Part shown: positions 1 to 11,000 of the stretch, one piece after another
Numbering within the stretch: position 1 is the first letter of the stretch
Layout: every line of letters begins with the position of its first letter
DNA from: Streptomyces sp. NRRL S-455
GTDB taxonomy: Bacteria; Actinomycetota; Actinomycetes; Streptomycetales; Streptomycetaceae
Length of the DNA stretch: 64,000 nt
Reading direction: 5' to 3'
NCBI RefSeq assembly: GCF_000717875.1
Contig: NZ_JOCT01000021.1
Span: forward strand, 248,001-312,000
Program-made: the position numbers and the translations under genes
The notes under the pieces: model-generated
Databases searched by the model: none
What the model was told of the DNA's origin: nothing
What the model saw: only the letters and a program-made list of their open reading frames with translations

Positions 1-3000
1 GCCCCGTCTTTGTCTCCTGGCTGCCGCTCTTCCACGACATGGGGCTCATCGGCCATCTGCTCCAGGCCCTCTACTGGGGCAGCGAGCTGGTCTACATGCC
101 GCCCGAGGCTTTCCTTCAGGAGCCGGTCCGCTGGCTGCGCGCCCTCAGTGACTACCGGGGCACCTTCAGCGCCGCGCCGAACTTCGCCTACGAGCTGTGC
201 GTCCGCCGCACCCGCCCCGAGGACCGCGCCGGACTGGACCTGAGTCACTGGCGGCTGGCCCTCAACGCGGCCGAGCCGGTACGCGCCGACACCCTCGCCC
301 GCTTCGAGGCGATGTACGCCGAGCACGGCTTCCGCCCCGAGTCCTGGCACCCGGCGTACGGACTCGCCGAGAACTCCGTGTACGTCTCCAGCGGCCTCCC
401 GGACAGCGGCGCCGTCATCGTCCACGTGGACGGGGCGGAGCTGGAGCACGACCGGATCGTGGAGGTCGCGCCGGGCACCGCGGGCTCGCGCGCGCTCGTC
501 GGCGCCGGACACGCCCGCCACGGACAACGGACCGCGATCGTCGACCCCGCCACCCGGCGTGCCCTCGACGCCAACCAGGTCGGCGAGATCTGGATCAGCG
601 GCCCCAGCGCGGGACAGGGGTACTGGGGCCGGACGGAGGAGACCGCCGCCACCTTCTGCAACCGCCTCGCCGACGAAGGGGAGCCGAGCTGGGTCGCCAC
701 CGGTGACAAGGGATTCCTGACGCCCGACGGGGAACTCGTCATCACCGGCCGCATCAAGGACATGATCATCGTGCGGGGGCGCAACCTCTACCCCCAGGAC
801 ATAGAGCGCACCGTCGAGACCGTCGACCGTGCCTTCCGGCCCGGCTGCACCGCCGCCTTCTCCGTGGAATCCGCGAGCGGCGAGGAGCGCGTCGTCGTCG
901 TCCAGGAGGTGCGGGGCGAGGACGCGGACGCCGAGCGGATCGGCCCCGCCGTGGCTGCGGCCGTCGTCGCGGAGCACGATGTGCCGCTGCACGCGCTGGT
1001 GCTGCTGCGCACGCGAGCCATTCCCAAGACCTCCAGCGGCAAGCTCGCCCGCCGTGCCGCCCGCAAGGGCTATCTCGAAGGAACCCTGGACGCGCTGGCC
1101 ACCTGGACCGCACAGGGGACGGCGCCGCGTCCCGACACCGAGGGGTACGGGCCGGCTGCCGACGGGGACCAGAACGCGTTGGTACGCCGGATCCTCGACG
1201 CCGTCGCCGAGCACACCGGCTTGGCCGTGGACGAGCTGGACCCGACCGCCAGCTTCCACACCTATGGGGTCGACTCGGCCTCCGCCGTGGCGATCTCCGG
1301 CTCGCTCCAGCGGGAACTGGGCCGCCGCGTGCCCGCCGCCCTCTTCTACCAGCACCCGACGGCCGAGGCCGCCGCCCGCCACCTCGCCGGACGGAGTGCC
1401 GGGCACGAGGCGGGCACGCAGGCCGCCCCGCGGCCCGGCACGCCCGCCCCGCCCGCCGCGCCGGCCGCGGCCGAGCCGATCGCCGTCGTCGGCATGGCCT
1501 GCCGCTTCCCCGGCGCCGAGAACACCGAGGAGTTCTGGACGCTGTTGCACGGCGGCGGCGACGCCGTCACCCCGGTGCCCGCCGACCGATGGGACGCGGA
1601 GCGGCTCTACGACCCGGAGCTCAAGCGGGACGGCACCGCCAGCACCCGCTGGGGCGGCTTCCTCGGGGACGTCGCGGGATTCGAGCCCGAGTTCTTCGGC
1701 ATCTCGCCCGCCGAGGCGGTGGCCATCGACCCCCAGCAGCGGCTCCTCATGGAGGTCGTGTGGGAGGCCCTGGAGAACGCGGCGATCGTCCCGGCGGCCC
1801 TCGCGGGCAGCGACACCGGAGTCTTCGTCGGCATCAGCAACAACGACTACAGCCGGCTCACCGCCGGAGCGAAGGGCGCCCTGGGCGCGTACTACGGCAC
1901 GGGCAACGCCCTGAGCGTCGCCGCGAACCGGCTGTCGTACCTCCTCGACCTGCGCGGTCCGAGTCTTGCTCTGGACACCGCGTGTTCCTCCTCGCTCGTC
2001 GCCGTGCACCAGGCGTGCGAGGCCCTGCGCCGTGGGGAGTCCTCGCTGGCGGTGGCCGCCGGGGTCAATCTGCTCCTCGCCCCCGACCTCACCGCGGTCT
2101 TCTCCCGAGCCCAGATGATGGCGTCCGACGGCCGCTGCAAGGCGTTCGACGAGCGCGCCGACGGCTACGTGCGCTCCGAGGGCTGCGGGGCCGTCATCCT
2201 CAAACCGCTCTCGCTGGCGCTGGCCGACGGCGACCGCGTGCTCGCCGTCGTACGGGGCTCGGCCGTCAACCAGGACGGCCGCTCCAACGGCCTGACCGCC
2301 CCGCACGGCCGCGCCCAGACGGAGGTCCTGCGCGCTGCCTGGAGCGCCGCCGGCATCGCTCCGCGCGAGCTGGGCTACATCGAGGCCCACGGCACGGGCA
2401 CCGCACTCGGCGACCCCATCGAGTACGAGGCCCTGACCGAGGCGCTTGTGACGGAGCCGGCCGCCGAGGGGGACGCCGCCGGGCCCTGCTATCTCGGATC
2501 GGTGAAGACCAACATCGGCCACCTGGAGTCCGCGGCCGGTATCGCCGGTGTCATCAAGGTCGTCCTGGCTCTTCAGCACGACACCGTGCCGCCGCACCTC
2601 CACCTCACCCGGCTCAACCCCCACATCGATGCGGCCGGTTCGCCGTTGGAGATCCCCACCGCTCCTCTGGCCTGGCCCGAGGACCGGCGTACCGCCGGGG
2701 TGAGCGCCTTCGGCTTCGGCGGGACCAACGCGCACGTGGTGCTCTCGGCGGCGCCGACGCCGGCCGCCGTCCCCGGTACCAAGGAGGCACGGCGGCCTGA
2801 GGCGCTGCTGCTCTCCGCGAGGACCCCCGAGGCCTTGCGTGACCTGGCGTCCCGCTACGCCGACCGGCTCGCCCGGACCGGCAGCGACCCCGGGGATCTG
2901 GCTGATGTCGCCTGGACCTCCTCCCAGGGCAGGACCGCTCTCCCGGAGCGGCTCGCCGTCACCGCGGATTCCGCCGAGGAGGCCCGTGCCGCCCTGGAGC

Positions 3001-4628
3001 GCTTCGCCGCCGAGGGCCGGCCCGCGGCCGCGGGCGCCCGTGGCCGCGCCCCGCGCAAGGCCCCCGTGATGGCCTTCCTCTTCACCGGCCAGGGCTCCCA
3101 GCGGGTGGGCATGGGCACCGAACTGCACCGTGAGTGGCCGGTGTTCCGGGAGGCGTTCGACCGGTGCGCGGCGCTGCTGAAGGAACGCTTCGGCTTCGAC
3201 CTGCACCACGTCGTGCGGGACGAGGAGTCACTGGCGCGCACCGAGTACGCCCAGCCCGCGATCTTCGCGACGGAGTACGCCCTGGCCGAGCTCTGGCGCT
3301 CGCTCGGTGTCGAGCCGGACTACCTGTTCGGGCACAGCGTCGGCGAGTTCGTCGCGGCCACCCTCGCCGGGGTGTTCGCGTTGGAGGACGCGCTGACCCT
3401 GCTCGGCACCCGCGCCCGGCTGATGCAGGGCCTCCCGCCGGGCGGCGTGATGTACGCCGTGCGGGTGAGCGAGGAGCGCGCGCTCGCGGCCCTCGCCCCG
3501 TACGCCGACGAGGTGGCGCTGGCCGCCGTGAACGGACCGGGCGAGGTCGTGCTCTCGGGCGCCGCCGCCGCGGTCGCCAAGGTCGTGGACGAGCTGGCGC
3601 AAACGGGCGTCGTCGCGCAGCAGATCCGTACGTCGCACGCCTTCCACTCACCGCTCATGGACCCCGTACTGGAGGAGTTCCGTGCCGCGGCGGAAGGGGT
3701 GCGGATGCGCGCTCCCCAGCACCCGGTGGTCTCCTCGCTGACCGGCCAGCTGATCGGACGCCGCATGGCGACCCCGGACTACTGGGTGGAGCAGCTGCGC
3801 GGCACCGTCCGGTACGCGGACACGATCGCCACCCTGAGCCATGAGGGGTGCACGGCGGGCATCGAGGTCGGGCCCGACGCGGTGCTCGCTCCGCTGGCCC
3901 GGCGCGCGGTGCGGCGTGAGTCCGCGAAGACGCAGGGACAGCCGGGTTCGGTGTGGCTGGCCTCGCTGCGCTCCGGGAGGCCCGAACAGCGCGCGCTGCT
4001 GGATGCGCTGGGCGCCGCGTGGGCGGCAGGCGTGGCCGTGGACTGGGCGCGGGTGCACTCGGGGCGGCCGACCGAGCTGCCCGGCTACCCCTTCCAACGC
4101 CGCAGGTTCTGGCTGCCCGACACTCTGGAGGCAGCGCCCGCCGACGGCGTCGCCCTCGCCGGGGAGCCCGGCCGTCACCCTCTGCTGGGGCGGCGTATGG
4201 AGGGTGTGGCGGCCGATCCCGGCAGGCATGTGTGGCAGCGGTCGCTCGCCCGCGACCAGGTCGCGGTCCTGGACGACCATGTCATCCAGGGCCGGGTCGT
4301 CGCACCGGGCACCAGCTACATCGACATGGCGCTCGCCGCCGCCCGCGAGCTCGCGCCGGGCGTGCCGTACCGGCTCCAGGACGTCGCTTACCACAGCGTT
4401 CTGAGCATCCCGCCGGACGGCGCGCGGATCGTCCAGGTCGGACTGCGGGACGGCTCCGACGGAGCACTGGCCTTCACCGTGCACAGCAAGGCCGAGGGCG
4501 ACACCGCCACCAAGTGGACCCAGCACGCCTCGGCCCGCATGGTGCCCGTACAGCACGTGGGGAACGGGCGGCACGGGCGGCACGGGGAGAACGCGAAGAG
4601 CGCGGAGAACGGGGAGAACACGTCATGA
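1..4628 (+). CDS. Hybrid FAAL-PKS, 5'-partial: FAAL-ACP-KS-AT-DH(N-terminal half)
   Basis: The reading frame is open at the left edge (first whole codon at 3) and begins inside a fatty-acyl-AMP ligase, with the motif SWLPLFHDMGLIG. Order: FAAL to about nt 1080 (KTSSGKLARR near 1030); ACP with phosphopantetheine Ser in GVDSA near 1270; KS with DTACSSS near 1980, EAHGTGT near 2380 and NIGHLES near 2515; AT with FTGQGSQ near 3080, GHSVGEF near 3330 and HAFHSP near 3640, the malonyl-type signature; then only the first hotdog of a DH, with an intact HVIQGRVVAP active-site motif near 4280. The protein ends in a hydrophilic Gly/His/Glu/Asn-rich tail. Known family role: the FAAL activates a fatty acid as acyl-AMP and loads it on the ACP, then the KS-AT extends it with malonate. 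The second DH hotdog is absent here and is found in the next gene, which overlaps by 4 nt (ATGA). The domain calls are secure; the acyl chain is unknown. Confidence 0.95.
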   Translation, partial: PVFVSWLPLFHDMGLIGHLLQALYWGSELVYMPPEAFLQEPVRWLRALSDYRGTFSAAPNFAYELCVRRTRPEDRAGLDLSHWRLALNAAEPVRADTLARFEAMYAEHGFRPESWHPAYGLAENSVYVSSGLPDSGAVIVHVDGAELEHDRIVEVAPGTAGSRALVGAGHARHGQRTAIVDPATRRALDANQVGEIWISGPSAGQGYWGRTEETAATFCNRLADEGEPSWVATGDKGFLTPDGELVITGRIKDMIIVRGRNLYPQDIERTVETVDRAFRPGCTAAFSVESASGEERVVVVQEVRGEDADAERIGPAVAAAVVAEHDVPLHALVLLRTRAIPKTSSGKLARRAARKGYLEGTLDALATWTAQGTAPRPDTEGYGPAADGDQNALVRRILDAVAEHTGLAVDELDPTASFHTYGVDSASAVAISGSLQRELGRRVPAALFYQHPTAEAAARHLAGRSAGHEAGTQAAPRPGTPAPPAAPAAAEPIAVVGMACRFPGAENTEEFWTLLHGGGDAVTPVPADRWDAERLYDPELKRDGTASTRWGGFLGDVAGFEPEFFGISPAEAVAIDPQQRLLMEVVWEALENAAIVPAALAGSDTGVFVGISNNDYSRLTAGAKGALGAYYGTGNALSVAANRLSYLLDLRGPSLALDTACSSSLVAVHQACEALRRGESSLAVAAGVNLLLAPDLTAVFSRAQMMASDGRCKAFDERADGYVRSEGCGAVILKPLSLALADGDRVLAVVRGSAVNQDGRSNGLTAPHGRAQTEVLRAAWSAAGIAPRELGYIEAHGTGTALGDPIEYEALTEALVTEPAAEGDAAGPCYLGSVKTNIGHLESAAGIAGVIKVVLALQHDTVPPHLHLTRLNPHIDAAGSPLEIPTAPLAWPEDRRTAGVSAFGFGGTNAHVVLSAAPTPAAVPGTKEARRPEALLLSARTPEALRDLASRYADRLARTGSDPGDLADVAWTSSQGRTALPERLAVTADSAEEARAALERFAAEGRPAAAGARGRAPRKAPVMAFLFTGQGSQRVGMGTELHREWPVFREAFDRCAALLKERFGFDLHHVVRDEESLARTEYAQPAIFATEYALAELWRSLGVEPDYLFGHSVGEFVAATLAGVFALEDALTLLGTRARLMQGLPPGGVMYAVRVSEERALAALAPYADEVALAAVNGPGEVVLSGAAAAVAKVVDELAQTGVVAQQIRTSHAFHSPLMDPVLEEFRAAAEGVRMRAPQHPVVSSLTGQLIGRRMATPDYWVEQLRGTVRYADTIATLSHEGCTAGIEVGPDAVLAPLARRAVRRESAKTQGQPGSVWLASLRSGRPEQRALLDALGAAWAAGVAVDWARVHSGRPTELPGYPFQRRRFWLPDTLEAAPADGVALAGEPGRHPLLGRRMEGVAADPGRHVWQRSLARDQVAVLDDHVIQGRVVAPGTSYIDMALAAARELAPGVPYRLQDVAYHSVLSIPPDGARIVQVGLRDGSDGALAFTVHSKAEGDTATKWTQHASARMVPVQHVGNGRHGRHGENAKSAENGENTS

Positions 4629-7600
4629 AATTCAGCCTGATGTTCTTCGCCAGTGACGAGAACGCGCTGGCTGAAGACGCCCGGTACGACATGCTGCTGG
4701 AGAGCGCCAGGTTCGGTGACGCGCACGGCTTCGAGAACGTCTGGGTTCCCGAGCGGCACTTCACCCCGCTCGGCTCGCTCTACCCGAACCCGGCCCTGCT
4801 GCACGCCGCCCTGGCGCGCGAGACCAGCCGGATCGGGCTGCGCGCGGGCAGCGTGGTGCTGCCCCTGCACAGCCCGCTGCGGGTGGCCGAGGAGTGGGCC
4901 GTCGTGGACAACCTGTCCGGAGGCCGGGCCGGGATCTCCCTCGCCTCCGGCTGGAACCCGAACGACTTCGCCTACTTCCCCGAGCGGTATGCCGAGCGCG
5001 CCCGCCACCTCGAGGAGGGCATGGAGCAGCTGCGCGCGCTGTGGCGGGGCGAGGCGGTCACCGCGACCAGCGGCACCGGTGAACCCGTCAGCCTGCGCAC
5101 CTACCCGCGGCCCGTCCAGCGGGAGCTGCCGCTGTGGCTGACGGCGGCCAGCTCGCCCGCGAGCTTCGCCCGGGCCGGGCGGGCCGGGGCGAATCTCCTC
5201 ACCCACCTGCTCGACCAGGGCGTGGACGGGCTCGCCGAGAACGTCGCGGTCTACCGCAAGGCGCGGGCCGATGCGGGTCTCGACCCCGCCTCGGGCCGGG
5301 TCACCGTCATGCTGCACAGCTTCGTGGGCGCCGACGCCGGGACCGCGACCGAGCTGGCCCGAGACCCCTACTGCGCCTATCTGAAGGGGAACATGGGCCT
5401 GCTCAAGGGACTCGCGAGCAGCCGTGGCCGGGATTCCGCCACGGACATCGAGGCCCTGCCGGAGGCGGAGCTGACACAGTTCGCCGGCTTCCTGTACGAC
5501 CGGTTCGCCTCCGCCCGCTCGCTGATCGGCTCGCCCGAGTCCTGTCTGCCGCTGGTGCGCCGGCTGGCCCCGTTCGTGGACGAGGTCGCCTGCCTGCTGG
5601 ACTTCGGCCCCACCACGGCGCAGGTGCTCGACGGGCTGCCCCACCTCGACCGGCTTCGTCGGCTCGCGGAGCAGGATCCGCAGGTCCGTGAGGCCGTGGT
5701 GGACCGGACGCTGCCGGAGCCTGCGAGCGCCGTGGCGCGCACTCCGGCCGCCTCCCCCTCGCCGCCCGCCTGGGAGGACGACCCGGAGGTGGTCAAGGCC
5801 CGGTGCGGTCACACCGTCGAGGTGGCGGAGTTCTTCGACCATGTCGAGCGGGCGGGTGCCGCCTACGGCCCCCGGATGCGATGCCTGGAAGGGATGTGGG
5901 TCGGCGACGGCGAGGTCCTGGGCCGGCTGACTCTGCCGGCCCGGTGGGCCGAGGAGGGCTATGTTTTCCATCCGGCCCTCCTCGACAACGCCTTTCTGCT
6001 GCTCGGGGCGCTCGCACCCGGCGCCCTCAGCGGCAGCGGGGCGCTCACGCTCCCCGTCGGCGTCGGCACGCTGGAGCCGTACCGGCAGCCGGTGGGCGAG
6101 GTCTACTCCCATGTGGTGCGCACCCCTGCCGCCGAGACGGGTGACGAACTCCTCGCCGATGTACGGCTCTTCGACGCCGAGGGGACCGTCGCGTACGCGC
6201 AGGGGCTGCGGATGCGCCTGGTGGACCCCGAGGACGGCGGCGGGGACCCCGGCCGCGACCTGTGCTACCGCACCGACTGGACCGCGGTGTCCGCCGAGCG
6301 CGCGGCGGACACCGAGTCCGGGCGCTGGCTGGTCCTCGCCGACATGGCGGGCACCGGCGAGGCGCTCGCCACGGCCCTGCGGGAAGCGGGCGACTGCGTC
6401 GACGTCGTACCAGCCGACGCCGCCTCCGATGCCGCCCGTATCCGCCAGGCCCTCTACGGCGCCCTCGCGGACGGGCCGCTCAAGGGCGTGGTGCTGGCCC
6501 GGCCGCTGGACGCGCCCGATCTCCCGGACGCCACCACCGACCAGGTCCGTGCCGCACAGCAGAGCGGCGCCGAGGCCGCGCTCGCCCTGGTGCGCGCCTG
6601 CCTCGACGTGGATGTCCCCACGCGCTGCGGACGCCTGTGGCTGCTGACTCGGGGCGCCCAGCCGGCGGGAGGAACGGCCGTGACCGCCGCGGGCGTCCTC
6701 CAGGCCCCGGTCTGGGGACTGGGCAGGGTCCTGGCCGCCGAACACCCGGAGCTGTGGGGCGGCCTGATCGACCTCGACGCGCGGACGGCGCCCGACGAGG
6801 CGGCCTCCGCCACGCTGCTGAGCGCCGTCCTCACCGGCACGCGCCCCGACGAAGGAACCCCGGTCGACGACCAACTCGCCGTACGGGACGGCAGTTTGCT
6901 CGCAGCCCGCATGGTCCGCGCCGAGGAGATGGCGGCCCCGGCCCCCGCCGTGCCGGACATCGACCCGGACGGCACCTACCTGCTCACCGGCGGCCTCGGG
7001 GACCTCGGACTGGCCCTGGCCGGGTGGCTGGCCGAGCGCGGGGCGCGCCATCTCGTACTCGTCGGCAGGCGCGGGGTGAGCGACGACACTCAGCGCGTGG
7101 CCGTGGACGGACTGACCGGCCGGGGTGTCCGCGTGCACATCGCGGCGGCGGACGTGGCGCGGGCCGACGACGTCGCGGCGCTCCGCGCGGAACTGGAGCG
7201 AGAGGGCCTGCCCCCGGTCGTGGGCGTGGCACACCTGGCGGGCATCGCCCGCGGCGCCATGTTCGCGGGGCTGGACGTCGAGCAGCTGCGCGAGGTGGCC
7301 GAGCCCAAGGTCGCCGGGGCGTGGAACCTGCACCGGGTGTTCGGGGACGCCGCACTGTTCCTGCTCGTGTCGGCGCTGCCCGCGGTCTTCGGGCCGGTCG
7401 GTGTCGGTGCCGCCAACTACGCCGCGGCCAACGCCTTCCTGGACGCGCTCGCCCACCACCGGCGTGGCCTGGACACGGACGCCGTCGCGCTCGGCTACGG
7501 CCCCTGGAACGGGATCGGCCTCGCCGTGCGCGAGGGCGGCCTCGACCAGTTGTCCCGCCTCGGCGTGGGCAGCATGGCACCGGCTGAGGCCCTCGACGTC

Positions 7601-8074
7601 TTCGGCCGTGTGCTGGCGCTCCGGCCCGCCCAGGTCACGGTGGCCCGCATCGACTGGCCCGAGGTGTTCACCGCCCTGCCCTCCGCCCGCGCCACCGGCC
7701 AGTTCGCCGCGTTCCTCGACGAGTTCGGCGCCGCCGGCGGCTCCGCGCAACTGCTGGAGCGCTGCGCGCAGGCAGGACCGCAGGAGCAGCGGATGATCGT
7801 CGGTGACTACCTCACCGAGCGGCTTGCCGCGGTGCTCCAGACCGGGGCGGAGGACATCGACCCGCAGGTGCCCGTCGTGGAGATGGGCCTGGACTCGCTG
7901 ATGGCCCTCGAACTGCGCGTCCGCGTCAAGGCCGACCTGGGTGTCGTGGTGCCGATGGTGCGGCTGCTGGAAGGGCCCAGCGTGGAGCAGCTCACGGACC
8001 ACGTGCTGGGCCTGCTCACCGAGGTGCTCGGCGCACTGGACGGCGACGAGGAACGAGAGGAGATCACGCTGTGA
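4625..8074 (+). CDS. PKS half-module: LLM-DH(C-terminal half)-KR-ACP
   Basis: This 1149-aa protein starts at ATG overlapping the previous stop (ATGA). Residues 1 to about 350 form a complete FMN-dependent luciferase-like monooxygenase of the MupA/Atu3671 (TIGR04020-like) type, with NVWVPERHF, GRAGISLASGWNPNDF and LPLWLTAASSP. It is followed directly by the missing second hotdog of a DH (HPALLDNAF, with the catalytic-type Asp, near nt 5970). Then come the structural and catalytic KR subdomains (LTGGLGDLG near 6985; NYAAANAF near 7417) and an ACP (GLDSL near 7888). The KR lacks the LDD motif typical of B-type reductases. Together with the upstream gene this makes one reducing module whose DH fold is interrupted by the LLM. 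What the LLM oxidises cannot be read from sequence. The gene is followed by an NRPS gene with a GTGA overlap, so translation is likely coupled. Confidence 0.93.
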   Translation: MKFSLMFFASDENALAEDARYDMLLESARFGDAHGFENVWVPERHFTPLGSLYPNPALLHAALARETSRIGLRAGSVVLPLHSPLRVAEEWAVVDNLSGGRAGISLASGWNPNDFAYFPERYAERARHLEEGMEQLRALWRGEAVTATSGTGEPVSLRTYPRPVQRELPLWLTAASSPASFARAGRAGANLLTHLLDQGVDGLAENVAVYRKARADAGLDPASGRVTVMLHSFVGADAGTATELARDPYCAYLKGNMGLLKGLASSRGRDSATDIEALPEAELTQFAGFLYDRFASARSLIGSPESCLPLVRRLAPFVDEVACLLDFGPTTAQVLDGLPHLDRLRRLAEQDPQVREAVVDRTLPEPASAVARTPAASPSPPAWEDDPEVVKARCGHTVEVAEFFDHVERAGAAYGPRMRCLEGMWVGDGEVLGRLTLPARWAEEGYVFHPALLDNAFLLLGALAPGALSGSGALTLPVGVGTLEPYRQPVGEVYSHVVRTPAAETGDELLADVRLFDAEGTVAYAQGLRMRLVDPEDGGGDPGRDLCYRTDWTAVSAERAADTESGRWLVLADMAGTGEALATALREAGDCVDVVPADAASDAARIRQALYGALADGPLKGVVLARPLDAPDLPDATTDQVRAAQQSGAEAALALVRACLDVDVPTRCGRLWLLTRGAQPAGGTAVTAAGVLQAPVWGLGRVLAAEHPELWGGLIDLDARTAPDEAASATLLSAVLTGTRPDEGTPVDDQLAVRDGSLLAARMVRAEEMAAPAPAVPDIDPDGTYLLTGGLGDLGLALAGWLAERGARHLVLVGRRGVSDDTQRVAVDGLTGRGVRVHIAAADVARADDVAALRAELEREGLPPVVGVAHLAGIARGAMFAGLDVEQLREVAEPKVAGAWNLHRVFGDAALFLLVSALPAVFGPVGVGAANYAAANAFLDALAHHRRGLDTDAVALGYGPWNGIGLAVREGGLDQLSRLGVGSMAPAEALDVFGRVLALRPAQVTVARIDWPEVFTALPSARATGQFAAFLDEFGAAGGSAQLLERCAQAGPQEQRMIVGDYLTERLAAVLQTGAEDIDPQVPVVEMGLDSLMALELRVRVKADLGVVVPMVRLLEGPSVEQLTDHVLGLLTEVLGALDGDEEREEITL

Positions 8075-11000
8075 ACGGGGACCTCGTCAAGACCGCGGAC
8101 ACCTCAGAAGGACCCGAGCGGCTCGTGGAGCTGCTCGGGGAACTGCGGCGCGCACGCGTCCGGTTACGTGCCGAGGGTGACCAGCTGCGGGTCTCCGCGG
8201 CCAAGGGAGCCCTCACCGCCGAGCTGCGGGACGAGCTGCGGGCGCACAAGGAGGGGCTGCTCAGCCATCTGCGGGCCGAGGCCGCCGCGGAACAGCCGGT
8301 CCGGCCGCTGCCGCGTGACGGCCGGGCCTTCCCCCTGTCACCGGCGCAGGAATCGCTGTGGCTCCTGGACCAGATGGAGGGCCACCAGCCCACGTACGTC
8401 CTCAGCGGCAAGGTCCGCCTGACGGGACCGGTGCGCGTCGAGCGCCTCACCGACTGCCTCAGCCACCTAGTCCGGCGCCACGAGTCCCTGCGCACGGCGT
8501 TCCGGGCCGGCGCCGACGGAGCGCCCGAGCAGACCCTGTGTCCGCCGGCCCCGCTGCCGCTGGTCCACGAGGACCTGAGCGGCCTCACCGACCAGGAGCG
8601 GGACGCCACCCTGGCCCGCCTCGCCGAGGAGGTCGCCCGCGAACCCTTCGACCTGGCGGGCGGCAACCTGCTGCGAGCCGTCCTCGCGACCACCGCGCCA
8701 CAGCAGGCCCACCTCTTCCTGGCCGTGCACCACATCGCCGCCGACGCGGCCTCGCTCGGCGTCCTCTTCGACGAACTGTTCACGCTGTACGCGGCGGACA
8801 CGAGCGCCCTTCCCCCGCTCTCCGTCCAGGCCATCGACGCGACGGAGTGGCAGCGCGCCGCGCTCTCCCCGGTGACCGAGGCCGAACAACTGGCTTACTG
8901 GAAGGACAGGCTCGACGGCGCGCCGCCGCTCCTGGAGCTGCCCGCGGACCGTCCCAGGCCGGTCAGCCAGTCGTACCGCGGCGACACCGTGCCCTTCGTC
9001 CTGGACCCCGCGACGACGGCCCGGCTGCGCGAGACCGCCGCCGGGGCGCAGGTCACCCCGTATGTCGCGGTGCTCGCCCTGTGGGCGGTGCTGCTCGGCC
9101 GGTACGCGCGCACCGACGACGTGGTGATCGGCACTCCGGTCAGCAACCGGGAGCGCCCCGAAGTAGCCACCCTCGTCGGCTTCTTCGTCGGCACGCTGCC
9201 GCTGCGCATCGACCTGTCCGGCGATCCCGACGTCACCGAGCTGCTGCGGCGGGTCCAGCGCACCTTCCTGGAGGGCTTCGAGAACCGGCAGGTGCCCTTC
9301 CAGCGGATCGTCGCCGCCCTGCGGCCCCACCGGTCGCCGAGCCACGCCCCGGTCTTCCAGAACATGCTCACGTACTACGAGACCCCGCTCGGCGACATCC
9401 GGGCCGGGGAGCTCACCGCCCGCCGCGAGGAAGTGCACAACGGCACCGCGAAGTTCGACCTCACCCTCTTTGTCGAGGATCAGGGAGAGCGACTCGCGTG
9501 CTCGCTCGAATACGCGACGGACCTCTTCGACCGGGACACCGCCGAGCGGCTGGCCGCGACCTTCCAGCAACTCGTCGCGTCCGCCGTCGAGGATCCCGGT
9601 ACCGAGGTGTCCCGACTCGCCCTGCTCACCGCCGACCAGCGCGACCACCTGGTGCACGGCCGCAACGGCGCGCTCCGCGAGGTGGATCTCGACCGGCCCG
9701 TGTACCGATACCTCTCCGAGCGGGCGGCGCAGAGCCCGGACGCGACCGCCATCGAGCACGCCACCGAGTCATGGACGTACGCCAGGCTGGAGGCGGAGAG
9801 CAACCAGCTCGCCCGGCTGCTGGCCGAGGAGGGCGTCGGCCGGTCCACTCTGATCGGGCTGTACGCCCGCCGCTCCATCCGGCAGATCGTCGCCATGCTG
9901 GCGATCCTGAAGACGGGCGCGGCGTTCCTCCCCCTGGACCCGGACCACCCCGCCGACCGCACCGCCGGAACCCTCGACGACGCCCACTGCCCGCTGCTGC
10001 TGAGCGACGCACCGCTGGAGACGCCCGACGGCACCCGCCTGCTGCGGCTCGACGAGCTGGACTGGTCGGACCGCGACGGGGCCGAACTCGCCACCGTCAC
10101 CGGGCGCGACGACCCGATCTACACCATCTACACCTCCGGCTCCACCGGCCGCCCCAAGGGCATCGTGATGCGGCACGGTGCCCTCGCCAACCTGCTGGCC
10201 TGGCAGACGGCGGCCTTCCCCTTCGCAGCCGACGACCGGACGCTCCAGTTCAGCCCCCTGCACTTCGACATCTGCATGATGGAGACCTTCGGGACGTGGG
10301 CGGCCGGCGGCACGGTCGTCCTGGTCGACGCCGAAACCCGCCGAGACGCGCTTCAGTTGCTGCCCTGGCTGGTGGAGCGAGGCATCACCCGGCTCTTCCT
10401 GCCGTACGTCGCGCTCCAGCAACTCGCCGAGGTGGCGGCCGTGCGCGAGCAGTGGCCGACCGCGCTCCGGGAGGTCTTCTCCGCCGGTGAACAGCTCCAC
10501 ATCACGTCGGAACTCCGTACCTTCTTCACCCGCACGGAAGCCGTCCTGCACAACCAGTACGGTCCCTCCGAGGCCCATGTGATCACCTCGCACACCCTGA
10601 CCGGCGCGCCCGAGCAGTGGGAGCCGGTGCCCCCGGTGGGACGGCCCGTGGACAACGTGCGCGTCGTCCTCCTCGACCGGCACGGCGAGCCGGTACCGCA
10701 GGGCGTCGCCGCCGAGGTGTGCGTCTCCGGACCGTGCCTGGCCCTCGGCTACCTGGGACAGGACGAACTGACGGCCGCACACTTCGTACCGGACCCGTAC
10801 CGGCCCGGGGAACGGATGTACCGCACCGGCGACCTGGCGCGCTATCGCGGTGACGGCGCGATCGAATACCTGGGCCGCATCGACCACCAGGTCAAGGTGC
10901 GCGGCTTCCGGGTGGAGCCCGGCGAGATCGAGGCCGCCCTGCTGAGCCACTCCGGCGTCCGCGAGGCCGTGGTCGCGGCCCGTGGCCAGGGCGCCGAACA

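Noticed and set aside
4388..8002. Very long open frame on the minus strand opposite the PKS gene
   Set aside because: Codon-position shadow in GC-rich DNA; no domains, and the plus strand encodes clear PKS domains.
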